Assembly (NCBI GenBank): GCA_025403435.1
Contig: CM046350.1
Span: forward strand, 8,839,512-8,903,511
Direction: 5' to 3'
DNA length: 64,000 nucleotides
Origin: Artocarpus heterophyllus
Lineage: Eukaryota; Streptophyta; Magnoliopsida; Rosales; Moraceae
Shown here: positions 34,937 to 45,544 of the stretch, piece by piece
How the letters are laid out: each line of letters starts with the position of its first letter
Position numbering within the stretch: the stretch's first letter is position 1
Made by a program: the position numbers and the translations under genes
The notes under the pieces: model-generated
Seen by the model: the letters and a program-made list of their open reading frames with translations, nothing else
Database searches by the model: none
What the model was told of the DNA's origin: nothing

Positions 34937-37900
34937 TTAGAGCTCTCCAAATGGATTGCCTCCAAGGGTAGAAAAGGAATTCTGGGTGGTGGAGACAAAC
35001 AGTTTACCACTTGGGTCCTGACTTGTGTATAAGCTGCCAAAAGCAGTAGTATTAAAGCCCCCAACTTCATGTCTGAAATGTTATCAACAAAAAAAAAAAT
35101 GATTTATTACATTTATCATATTTGTTTCAGGAAGAATTTCGATGTACTAGATAAGATAAAGTATGGCAAAAAATTTGTTTACCCCAGATAAAGCATATTC
35201 CCTGGTATTTGTGGCCAAGTTTGTGTAGCTGAAGATCATTAAATAAAAAATTAGGCATTCTCAAGAAAAAAAATTTAAGAGAGACAATAGACAAATATTA
35301 AAAATTAATTTACTTGTAGGCATTCTCCAGGGGCAACATTGTTGTGGCTGAACAGCTTTGTAAGGAGGTGATGAGAGTTGCCAATATGCCATGGAAGGAA
35401 ACTGCCGGAGGAAATTTTGTTACTAAACTGGCCATCAATTATAAGAACAATGCTAGGTACATCAGTGGTGTCTAGCACCATACATTAATAGAAGGTGGGT
35501 CTCATGGTATGGGCCAGCCTACAGATGGGACCACATTTTGTGAGTTGTGGTGTTAGATATTTTTTGTGCTCTCAAGCATTTTCATATTCGAAACCCCTTT
35601 GTGAACCAATTATTTTGACCACCTAACTTGCCTAGTATAACTCGTAATAATAAACACATGAAAATGTTATCAGTTCAGATGGCTATGAAATCCTTCCTAC
35701 CGTTTGGGATTGAACAGGGCTTGAGTCATAGCTCATGTCAAAAGGGTTTGTTGATTTTGATCGTTGGTAAGGCACTACTTGCTGTAACACAAGGCACTTA
35801 TCAATGAGTTCAACAAATATGGTAAGGCATTAGGCACTACTTGCTGTAACACAAGGCACTTATCAATGAGTTCAACAAATATGGAAAATAGTTATAGATG
35901 TTCTTAGCACAATTCTTCTTGGCAGATAATATAAAGGAAACCTTACCACTATAGAAGGATATTGCACGCCATTGGTTCGATCTGCATACTGTCCTGGAAC
36001 AAGTTCAGGCGTGGATGAACGTATGGCAGTGAAAACATCCTGCAGACCCCATTTGAGAAAACTAACTACAGTAGCATTACCAATGAAGTATACGTTTTCA
36101 ACACAAAGCTTATTAAGTATTACCAAGTGATTAACAACAAGAGAAGCAATTCAATCCAACCAAAATGCATTAAGTGTGTGGAGCATAACTATTGCCCTGA
36201 TATGGAATTAGCAGGCAGATCACCAAATTTTTTAAGTAGGAGTAGATTGGGGTTTTTATATATGTATTTCGGTTGCCTTAATTACACATATATATTAGGG
36301 GAAGTCGATTTTGGGAATTAGCTAAGAGAAACACAATGAACCCGACAGGCATGAGGTTTATAATTCTCTTGTAACTTTTTTATTCATTAGACTAAAAGCC
36401 TGTATTAACTGAAAATGAATCTAACTCAAAGGTAAACTAATATAAATTTTTGTTTGTGTACTTTCTTGGCTTTACATATATATATATATATATATATATG
36501 TATATCATTACTCTTGTTATTTGAGGATCAGAGTGTCTAATTCATGGCAATATGCTTTTGTTTTTCCAACCTTATTCTTTGAGTAGCCATTAACTGACAC
36601 CTCAGGACCAATTCTTTTCGCATGTAAAGCTGGCTGAGACACCGGGGCCGGAGAATCGAACTTGGCCCAGTTACATTCATTGGATGAAACGTTCCTTGTT
36701 GTACTTGCTGTCATATGCTTGCTGAGGGATCCTATGATGATGGCAGATGTAGCTTTCTGCAACGAAAGCCCAAATTTGGGACCTACCACCTCAATCTGGG
36801 ATTGACTTCTGTCGTATTGACCATTCTTTTGGCTATCAATCTGCATAATATGTCAATTTACATCCTTAGAAACTCAAATTTAACAAGAAGTGGAGCTTAA
36901 TTAGTTTTCATATAGATAGGAACAATGCAACAAACAAAAGTTAGGCAATTTACCACCTTAATATTTGAAGGCTTGTTACTCTTCTGACCAATATATCTTC
37001 TTTCAACATAGACATGCTTAATGAAGTCTCGTAGTTTCTCAATGTTACTGAAATTTAAGATAGAAACAATTTGATAACTTATGATTTTAAGCTGGTAACA
37101 CTAAGTAAGTTGAAAAGATAATTAAAAAGAAAAGAGAGAATTGCACCTGCTATCAGGGAGATTTTGTGGATTCCAGTCCTTGAGATAAAAATCCTTTGCA
37201 CGCTGCGAAATGCAACAGACTGATCAAGTAAGAAAATAGTATTTACACAGAGGAAAGAAGCATCAGATAATTAGCAAGTATGAATATGAATCAATATAAT
37301 ACCTGGTTTCCTCCTTCATGGAGAGCAACAACTTCTGGAGAAGTGAACTTAGCCACTGAGACGGATTTCACTCTATGCGTAAATTCACGGCTTGGATTTT
37401 GGGTTGTGAAGTTAGCAATATTGAAAAAAACACAGAGATGAATAATCAAGTCTCACTTTAGAAACTAATACTTCCTGGTTGCATACATAATTTGGAATGG
37501 CCTAAAATAAAAATTTTAAAGTAGACACAGGAAAAAAAAAAAGAAATAATGAAAGAGGACGGGATGATGGTGTCCGGTGTCACACACAAATAGAAAGGGG
37601 ATTTCGCTAAATGAGACCTACGAGAGGGGCTCACTTTCTATCAGATGTGGTGCTCTCGAGCATTTTTTTTAAGCATAAAACACTTACTGTACTCCACTGC
37701 AGGTTGTGCAGACAAATGTCCAAAAATTTATGCATACGTATCTTGGTCCCTGCTCAGAATAGACACATAAAAGAAATAGAATGCATTTTCATTTTGGCAT
37801 ATCATTTTCATGGAGATTATGAGCTAGAGAGATATATAACTCTATCATCATGACAATTTGCTTGTAAACTATTCACATAAAGACTAAAGATAATAGAAAA

Positions 37901-38087
37901 ATCATGTTGTTAATCATGTCACAAGTACAACAGATGATGAATATAGTTTTGGATGATTTTCTTCAACTCTAGAAGAAAAAAAGCTTACTAGAGAATTGCA
38001 ATTGATGCAATGGCGATTCCCCGGAAGCTTCAGAAGCTCGCGAATGATCCTCTCGTTCTTCTCATCCTCCTTGAGCCGTTTAGCCAT
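34937..38087 (-). CDS. AGD14-like: ARF GTPase-activating protein, AGD14-like, 10 exons
   Basis: ARF-GAPs stimulate GTP hydrolysis on ARF GTPases in membrane traffic. Minus-strand exons: 37989-38087, 37688-37749, 37303-37390, 37147-37202, 36957-37047, 36571-36840, 35947-36039, 35314-35401, 35183-35228, 34937-35072. All borders are GT-AG and phases match, giving 1029 nt or 342 residues. The start is ATG 38085-38087 (MAKRLKEDEKNERI). Residues about 26-53 hold the ARF-GAP zinc finger in the exact C-x2-C-x16-C-x2-C-x4-R spacing (CINC...CTTCSGVHR), so the catalytic arginine is present. The domain ends near residue 120 after RDFIKHVYVERRYIG. The rest is low-complexity, with a WAKFD motif and a C-terminal GGNPFGEL carrying an NPF motif, as in AGD14. 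The best-known AGD14 proteins are, to my knowledge, about twice as long, mainly in this tail. The exon 6 donor (AAG|GTTGGA) is the least certain border; exons could be missing there. Confidence 0.82.
35449..35580. mobile_element. Short inverted-repeat element in ARF-GAP intron
   Basis: The ends AATGCTAGG..TGTCTAGCACCAT and, inverted, AATGCTTGA..TATCTAACACCAC match imperfectly over about 33 bp, giving a 132-bp MITE-like element in the intron 35402-35946. No target-site duplication is clear. Confidence 0.45.
35771..35884. repeat. Tandem duplication in ARF-GAP intron, about 52 bp, offset 62
   Basis: GGCACTACTTGCTGTAACAC through CAACAAATATGG occurs at 35771-35822 and again at 35833-35884, separated by GTAAGGCATTA-like sequence. 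The copies are identical by eye. Confidence 0.9.
37548..37664. mobile_element. Second short element related to the one at 35449
   Basis: This segment in the intron 37391-37687 shares GTGGTG/TGGTGTCC near its start, CAAATAG.A..GG in the middle and GTGCTCTCGAGCATT at its end with 35449-35580 (GTGCTCTCAAGCATT). Its own inverted ends are weak. It looks like a diverged member of the same MITE-like family. Confidence 0.35.
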
Positions 38088-39570
38088 CGTATATGACTTT
38101 CCTTTTTCAGAATCAGAAAGTGTCAAAGAGTACTATACTCTTTAATATTTGTGGTGTTCATCAATTACAGAGAAAGAAATATTAAGTGATCATGCTTGGG
38201 AGAACAGTCTAAGTGCTAGGCATGAACTCTTAAAACAACTCAAAAGTGGGACTAAATTATTAGGCCTTGGAAATTACGGCAACGCCCTTGAGAAGTGATG
38301 GGAATTGGAAGTGTCTTTGTTGATGGTGATAGAGTGTGATGTGAAGGCTTTAATTGGTTGAACAACGAAGAAGACATCCTCTTAATTTTCTTGTTTTTAA
38401 AATCTCCTTAGTAGTTGGTGTTCAAACATGTTCTGTATTTGTGACATTAGTACCACTATGATAATGTAACAATGTGGTCCAAGGAGACGGGACATGTGGA
38501 TTGGAATGATAAAAGTAATAGGAGAAAAGACAGAAGGAAAGGGCAAAAAAAGAAAAGAAAAAAAAAAGAAAAAGAAAGAAGAAGTGGAAATGGGTGGAGT
38601 TGGAAGTGCCACCATTGAAGTGCAAGGAGTTTTGGGTGTTTTGGTTTGGTGGCTTACATGGTTGGGATTAACCGATTGTGAAAGCTAATGGGATACCATA
38701 TCCGGAACTTTTATGGTGTCGAGAGAAGAATTCCTAATATTGGTGTTGGAAATACAGATAACTTGCATGTTTTACTTTAAATATTGAAATTGTATAAGTT
38801 ATGATAGACTTGTAAATTTCAAAGGGAATAATAAAATTTAAGCTTTAGAACGATGTATTTGTAAACATTAAACGTTAAAGTCGTAAAAATTATGATAGAC
38901 TTGTGAACCAGTGCGAGTATCGTGAAGGCACTGTAGAAAGACCCTGTCATACCAGAGTGTTGCAAGTGAGTTTTCATTTCGGTACCATGGTGAACTCTAC
39001 AGTGACGTTTGATCAATAATAGTGATGTACCTAATGTTTCTCAGTTAAACTAGCTAGAAGAAAACCACAACTCCATTTTATTTGGAATGTATTGATCGTC
39101 TCTTATAATGATGTTTTAACTTGAGATTAAACCTCGTGGTCCTCAACGTTTACGGGAAGAAAGCTTAAAGACAGTGTAGTCTTGTTGCCTGAATTACAAC
39201 AAGAAAAGCCAATGTTTAGCAACGATAAACCGAAATAGCTACACCTTATTGTAATGGAAAATATTTTAGCATGTCGTAAGCATTTTTAGGCTTCAGAATC
39301 AAAAAGAATTCCACTCGAATGGTTGATGAATTTTTTTTCGTGAGATATATATTGTATTTTACTGTAAAATGATATTTGTAAACGTTTCATTTTTCTTTTA
39401 ATTTGTAAGCATGTTGACACCAGGCTTATTGATAATGATAATATATGAATGAGGATATTCATCATTGGAGGTTTTACCAGGTAGGTAGACACTAGATGCT
39501 GCATTATGAGCGGTAATGTGTTTGCTTATGCTTGTAAGACCTCGGGCCACGAAAAGCCTTTAGCCTTAGA
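38088..39570. other. ARF-GAP upstream region and intergenic DNA
   Basis: The promoter and leader of the minus-strand ARF-GAP should lie in the first few hundred bases. A purine-rich A/G tract occupies 38520-38600. The short frames on both strands there are low-complexity and not called as genes. Confidence 0.4.
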
Positions 39571-39963
39571 GCCTGTTTGAAATGGCTTAAAAAAGTTGTT
39601 TTTGGCTTATTCGTTCAAAAAAACTGCTTCTTGACGTATTGGGGTAGACCTATGAAAAGTGCTTTTAGCTTTTAAAAGTAGTTTTGAGATAAGCCAACCA
39701 CTTGGTGCTTATAAAAAGCTTTTTATTTATATTTTGATCTTTTAGTTAAAAATAATAAGTTAAAAATTCCATCCATATTCTTATATTATACTACTTTTTA
39801 TAACAATAAGAGCTACTGACTTATTTAACCAAACATGTTTAAAAGCTTTTATGAAATAAAAAAATATTTTATGCATTATCCAAACACTAATTAAAAAGCC
39901 CAACCTTATAATTCTCTTTTCATGCTACTTAAAAATAAGAGCATAAGCTATCCCAAACAAACC
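39571..39963. mobile_element. MITE-like element, about 390 bp
   Basis: The left end GCCTGTTTGAAATGGCTTA is matched in inverted orientation by TAAGCTATCCCAAACAAACC at the right. The interior is AT-rich without ORFs and repeats AAGTTG/AAAAGCTTTT words. CTGTTTG-type inverted ends are common in plant hAT and Tourist MITEs. No exact target duplication is visible. Confidence 0.4.
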
Positions 39964-41512
39964 TTTAAAAAAAAAAAAAAGAATATTAGGTATGACCGTG
40001 TAAGTAGAAGAAATTAAGTACTCTTTCAAGACAAGCGAGGTTGAATTGGGATGGGCTCTTAAAGACAAATATTGCCACAAAATAATTTTTAAGACAAATA
40101 TTGCCACAAAATAATTTTTTTAGATCGATGTATTTTTGCTATGGAAAAAAATGAAAAATTTTCATAAATATTATCGTTTATTTAAGTATAACACAAACAT
40201 AAAATATGACTAATAGTGTGATATAACCTTTTTAAAATATGACATGAATAAATATATTTTGTAAAAGTGTAATGTAACATGTAATGTTCTTTTTGAGATT
40301 CTTATATAACACGTCGATATTTTCACACGTAAATATAATATATAACACGTCGATATTTTCGCAAGTAACTTTTTTTTTCCCTCAAGCTCAAGCCCAATAT
40401 CTTATCCCATGACACAAAATGGACTCTGTACATGAACCTAAACTACACTCGGAGAACTCTAGTGAGTCGTGATTTGATGGAACCCGGTCAACTTTTGCTC
40501 AAGTTGGTTTTTATCTTGCTTAAGGTTTCAAATGAATTTGGCTAAGGATGAATAGGTGATAGAGAAATGGACCAAAGAAATCACTTTCTTACATTTAGTG
40601 GCCTAAGAGCCTATTCTCTTACCATTAGTTGCCCAAAAAGCCTAGAGCCAAGCTCTAAAGCCTTTCACTAATCAAGCAACAAGACCACTTCGAATATTCC
40701 ATTGAATAAAAAAACGTCTAAGGGTTGAAGCAAGATTTTTCTCCGACGACACCCAACCCTGCTTTAGAGTGAAGAAATAGTGTTTATAAAAATGGGTCTG
40801 TAACCTATGAGAGGTCAAAACCATGAATAATCATGTAGGAGATATTTCACTTGCTCAAAAACCCTCCTAGTCTTCCTCATCCCTTGCATGACACGTTGTC
40901 ATATGAAATCAAGGTCTCTTTGCCAATACTTCATTTCTTTTATTGATTACTTGAGCTCCACCTAGGAAAACCTCGTGAAGTTGCAGTCAAAACAAAATAG
41001 ACTGTAGGAAGAGCTCTCTATGGCTCAGAAGCTCATCTGTACCAAGCTTCCTTCGAAAGAGGTTAAAATAGTGTTTAGCAAAATTAGTTCTAATTAAAAC
41101 TGTTTATTGCTACAGTGTAAAGCGTTCATACCGATTCTTAAATCTCCAACATTGAGTGAGGAGAACTCGGATCTTTGGCATTGTTAAAATGATTACTAAC
41201 TTTGTCTAGAAGAATAGAGCCACAAGGAGCTCTTGTTTGGGCTGAGGAGGGAGGAGTTCTTGGATCTCGAGGGTCTGTTGTCTTTTACAACGGTCTAAGG
41301 GGATTGGAGGAAAGGGAGAGAATATGAAAGAGCGGCGATTTTGCGAATATGAGAATAATATAAAGTTTAAAACTAAAAGTTACAGAAAATTTAGGATTAA
41401 ATATATAGTATGATGACTTTTTGTAAAAACAACGTTACATATGTTATTGAAGATTATCACCACATCTTTTTAACTAATTATAAATTCATATATTAATTAT
41501 GATGTGACGACC
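39964..41512. other. Intergenic, possible decayed repeat DNA
   Basis: A 25-bp direct repeat (AAGACAAATATTGCCACAAAATAAT) occurs twice near 40060-40115, and ACACGTCGATATTTTC twice near 40310-40360. The stretch 40400-41340 is less AT-rich but has no ORF. It may be part of the same decayed LTR material as remnant A. Confidence 0.35.
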
Positions 41513-42495
41513 CGTCTTTTCAGATAGTCACTTAACTTACTTAAAACATCGTTCTTAAATAGTAATCTTACTTACTTAGTAAGAAAAATACTGAATTAAT
41601 TTTTTTTAAAACAATCTTTAAAACGTTCTTTAAAACTGATGCGACCTCTGTCGCATTTAAAGTTGAGACCTTGCTCAACACTTGACTTTAAAATCATTTC
41701 AAATCGTTTTTTAAAACTTATTAAGAAACACTTATTGAATCATTAATTAAAACTTAACTTTATAAGAAAATAAAACATTTCGTAATATATCGTAAAACTT
41801 TGAATACATTTCTTAAAACTGTAATTTTCTTAATACTTTGAAAATATTACATTAAATATTGTAAAACCTTTCCTTTGTGTAGCGGAAGCAAACTGTGGTG
41901 GTATCTATACCCAAATCATCGCATCCGTCCTCCGCAGCACCCAGCTCTTCTAACGAGTCCTACTAGTCACCCACATACTACCTACAGCATGAAGAAACTT
42001 TTTATGAGCTTTCACTCAGTAAGTTCAAACATATTCTCACAAATCATTTAAAACATGCTTGAGAAACTTTTCTCATGAAAACCTTTTTCTTAAAACATTT
42101 TTTATAAAACATTTTTAAAACGTTTCTCATAAACGTTTTCATAAAACCTTTCTGTAATGTTTTTCATAAACGCTTTTTATAAAATATTTAACATAAAACA
42201 ATCCTCAGATTGCTCTTCATAAACGTTATTTATGTTTTCATAAACACTTAATATAAAACCTTTCTCGAAATATTTTCCATAGCATATAAATGTTTCATAA
42301 CAAGGAAAACAAGTAAAATCACAATGCATGTTTCCATTTATGCTCAATTATAAATTTCAATTATGAACATTTTATGAACATTCCTTTCTTACTTTAACTT
42401 TTTACCTTTGTTTCTTAACTTTCCTTATGTTACTTTAACTTTCTTTATCTTATAACCTTTAGTGTTCGTACCAATATCTTTAATCATGAGATCAT
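41513..42495 (-). mobile_element. Remnant A, left part (host of element B)
   Basis: It begins TGTGACGACCCG at 41513, which read on the minus strand is an LTR-like end CGGGTCGTCACA. It shares the TGAGCTTTCACTCAGTAAG block with the remnant near 31 kb. It runs up to ATCAT (42491-42495), the left target-site copy of element B. AT-rich CATAAAAC/CATTT words fill 42010-42300. The right part continues after 63582. Confidence 0.4.
42491..42495. repeat. Target-site duplication ATCAT, left copy (element B)
   Basis: ATCAT directly precedes the TGTTGAGGG start of B's left LTR. The same five bases follow its right LTR at 63582-63586. Confidence 0.9.
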
Positions 42496-42584
42496 TGTTG
42501 AGGGTGAGCTTGGCGCCACCGCCGAGGATACGAACTTTGGTGGTCGGCTAAATAGCTGGGCAGGGCATCCAGATGGCATGCTAC
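42496..42584 (+). mobile_element. Left LTR of element B, part 1 (interrupted by C)
   Basis: It starts TGTTGAGGGTGAGCTTGG and matches the first 79 bp of B's right LTR at 62970, except for a 10-bp insertion (TGGGCAGGG region) and scattered substitutions. It breaks off at GCTAC, where element C inserted, and resumes at 53117. Confidence 0.92.
42580..42584. repeat. Target-site duplication GCTAC, left copy (element C)
   Basis: GCTAC precedes the TGTAACACCC start of C's left LTR and recurs at 53112-53116 after its right LTR. B's uninterrupted right LTR has GCTACC.ACCCC at this point, confirming the insertion site. Confidence 0.95.
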
Positions 42585-45393
42585 TGTAACACCCGTATTT
42601 TTAACGGGCATGATTTTGTAAAATTTAATGAATAAAATGTGACTATTAAAAATTACTAAGTTGTTTATGATCATTAAAAAAAAAAAATACCACTTTAGTA
42701 TTTTCTTACCAAGTCTTCCTAAGAAACATTCAAAATTTACCAACACTTCTACCAATCTTGTCTCCCTAAATTATTGCTCAATTATATAGCCTTCTTCTTA
42801 TTTTGCTAAAGGTATCCGAAGGGGACATTGAATTATTTTCCCTCAATTCATAAAAGACATGGAGATATTTTCTCAACCACCTCTTTAATTATTTCCTTAT
42901 CTTCTTCTATAATTCACTCCAATTGTCCCCTCAATTATGTTAGCATGATTTGCTAAAAATCTTCATGGGAGACAAGATGATATTTTCCTTTAAGACTCTT
43001 TTGTTTCTTCTTACAACTTTCCCCCGTAAACATCCCATTCCTCTTAAGCATTTTGATATCTTTTTATTTAACTATCACCACCTTCTTCTCTAGTTCTCAT
43101 TCTCTCCCTTTCTCACTTCAAATTTCTAACTAAAGACATAGAGCACAAAGCTCTCTTGTGGCCAAGACAATTATAATTCCCAACCATGATCGAGGCGGTT
43201 TTAGAGTTAATTCAAGCTTGATTGTTAACCCGAACTTTGGTGCTTTTCAAAGAAGTTTTGAGGTAGGTTTTCTTTAATCTAAACTTAGTTTTTAGTATGT
43301 ATTTTCTCCATGTTTAATGCATAATTTTCGTGTTCAAAATTCATGCAAATTTCTAGTTAAGTTAACATGCATCCTTAAACATTTATGAACAAAAACTTGA
43401 GTCTTGAGTTACAACCCACAACCAACTTTTATTTTGGTTTGATGAAAATGTTAGAAACATGTTAGGAATGTTTAAAACCGGTTTCCATAACTTTAAGATT
43501 GATGTTCTAATGTTTTGAGCTTAAAGAGCAAATTTAAGCATGTTTTCATCATTATTTACAAGAAAGGCTAGAGATATAATTTGATAATGATTTTGGTATA
43601 AAACTCATGAGAATATGTTTATTCTGATTATATAATGCATGTTGCATATTTTGGAATGGTTTTGAGATTTTAAACAAGGATAATATGCTTTAAGTTAAAG
43701 AAAAATTTGACATCCCATAAACTTTATAATACCTCTATGGGCAGTGGCTATTTCTTAAAATTCTGGAGTTAAATGAAAATGAATTTTGTAAATTGGTTTG
43801 CATATTTAAAAAGTAGACATCCTAAGCTTTCCAATGAGCTATCATGACCCTAAATCGGAGTTGTTTTTTTTATTTCTATGAATTTTTCAATTTTCGAATT
43901 AGAAACTAGTAAACCTGCCAGTGGTAATAAACCACCCGTCTATCTTAAGTAAACCACCTGTTAACCCGTGTGTTAATTGTAGATAGTGAACCCGCCTTTT
44001 TACAAAAGTATACCACCAAGTTGCCATGGTATACTAGCTGTTAACTTGAACCAAAAACCCAATTTTGCTCACCTTCTAGTCTCTTAATGTCTTACAACCT
44101 TTCCAATACTATCCTAAATGATTTATGAATTCTTATTAGAGACTAAAACATAAAAATTGCTTGTATGTGTTTTATATTGCGTTTAAGATAAAAATTGTTT
44201 ACTTGGTATTTAAAGAACAATTGCATAAAAATACTTTAATGGCACTAGTAGACGGGTTTACACATAATTCACTTATGAATGTGATTATACGTTGTGCTTT
44301 AGTTTTAATTGTCCTTATGCATGCCTTAGGGTCAAGGATGTGTGGAGCTAACGTTAATTAATTCCGAGAATAAAAGTTTGTTGTTAAGCTTTGAAGGTAG
44401 GGATTCTATTACTCATCTTTTGTGAGGTTTTGGTAAATTAAATTTGATTGTTTTATGTTGTAAAATATGTATATTGTATAGCGATAAATATAATGATTTG
44501 ACATATGTTATAAATTGAGAAGCATGGTTAGGAAATTGACTCTATAAATATAAATTGAATACAAAGGAATAGTGAGATGTAAAAAGGGCGACGGTTACGT
44601 CCTTGGGCACGAATACCCTAAAAGGAAAAATAGGGGGAAGGTGATGACGCTTCCTTGGGTTGAAAGTCCCAGAACACACTGTACAGGAATCGATTTGGTG
44701 AGGACTCGGGGCTTGATGTCCCCTCACCGGAACACCCTTGAAATGTTTATAGGGTGATCAAGTACGCCCATTTGGGTTTCGATGAGTTGAGTGATACTCA
44801 ATTTAACATGGATACCTAGGAACAATGATGATTGGTAATATTTGTATAAATGTGTAATTATGACACTTGGTAATGATTAACTACGGTATCCATAAGATGT
44901 GATCATAATAAACCTCATAATCTGGAATATGATGTAACCTACTAACCATGCAGTTTTTAATGTGGTAATGGATAAACCATAAGGTGAGTCATGATTTCCC
45001 TACTGGGCATGTCGATGCTCATCCCTATCATATCTTCATATCTCAGGTGGAACTCAGTGCAACATATTTGAAGAGGAATAAGCGAAAACAATCTTGCTGT
45101 TTTCGTGTTAGAAGACCCTGTTTAATTACAACTTATCTACAACATGTAAGAGTTGTATTATTTTTTTTTTATGGCTGTGTTAAGTTATTTGGGAATTGTA
45201 CTATGGTGATGATGACTGTAATTATATATATTTGGTGCTACACTAAAAACTATGGTTTGTATTTAAAACGTTTATTTTTATTTTTCTTGTTGTTTAAAGA
45301 CCCATGGGCATTGTTTAATTGATTTAAATAATATAAAATTTAAAATTATTTTTATTTATTTAAAACTGTTAACCCCCACATAGGGGTGTTACA
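42585..45393 (+). mobile_element. 5' LTR of element C (Ty3/Gypsy), 2809 bp
   Basis: It begins TGTAACACCCGT and ends GGGTGTTACA, so the ends are perfect 10-bp inverted repeats within TG...CA. It matches 50301-53111 almost base for base. The small frames within it recur in both LTRs at the same relative place and are not genes. Confidence 0.97.
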
Positions 45394-45400
45394 GAATTTT

Positions 45401-45413
45401 TGGTATCAGAGCC
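45401..45413 (+). promoter_or_regulatory. Primer-binding site of element C (initiator tRNA-Met)
   Basis: TGGTATCAGAGCC, seven bases after the LTR, is complementary to the 3' end of plant initiator methionine tRNA, the usual primer of many Gypsy and Copia elements. Confidence 0.9.
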
Positions 45414-45544
45414 TAGGTTCGATTAACCTAGGGGGTATAGCACCACCTTAAAAATTAATCTTTGGGAATGGTTTTAAAGTTAGGTGTTAATGTCATCATC
45501 ATTTGGTACTGATCCTAGTTAAATTTTCGCAGCCAGTAGAAACT

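Noticed and set aside
38422..38688. Overlapping frames on both strands in the purine-rich tract
   Set aside because: Lys/Glu runs on one strand and Phe/Ser runs on the other come from an A/G-rich simple sequence.
44161..44361. 66-codon frame repeated identically at 51879-52079
   Set aside because: Both copies are the same position in the two LTRs of element C. Identity reflects LTR duplication, not a conserved gene.
44984..45322. 112-codon frame, also at 52702-53040
   Set aside because: An LTR shadow frame without a recognisable domain; low-complexity hydrophobic end.
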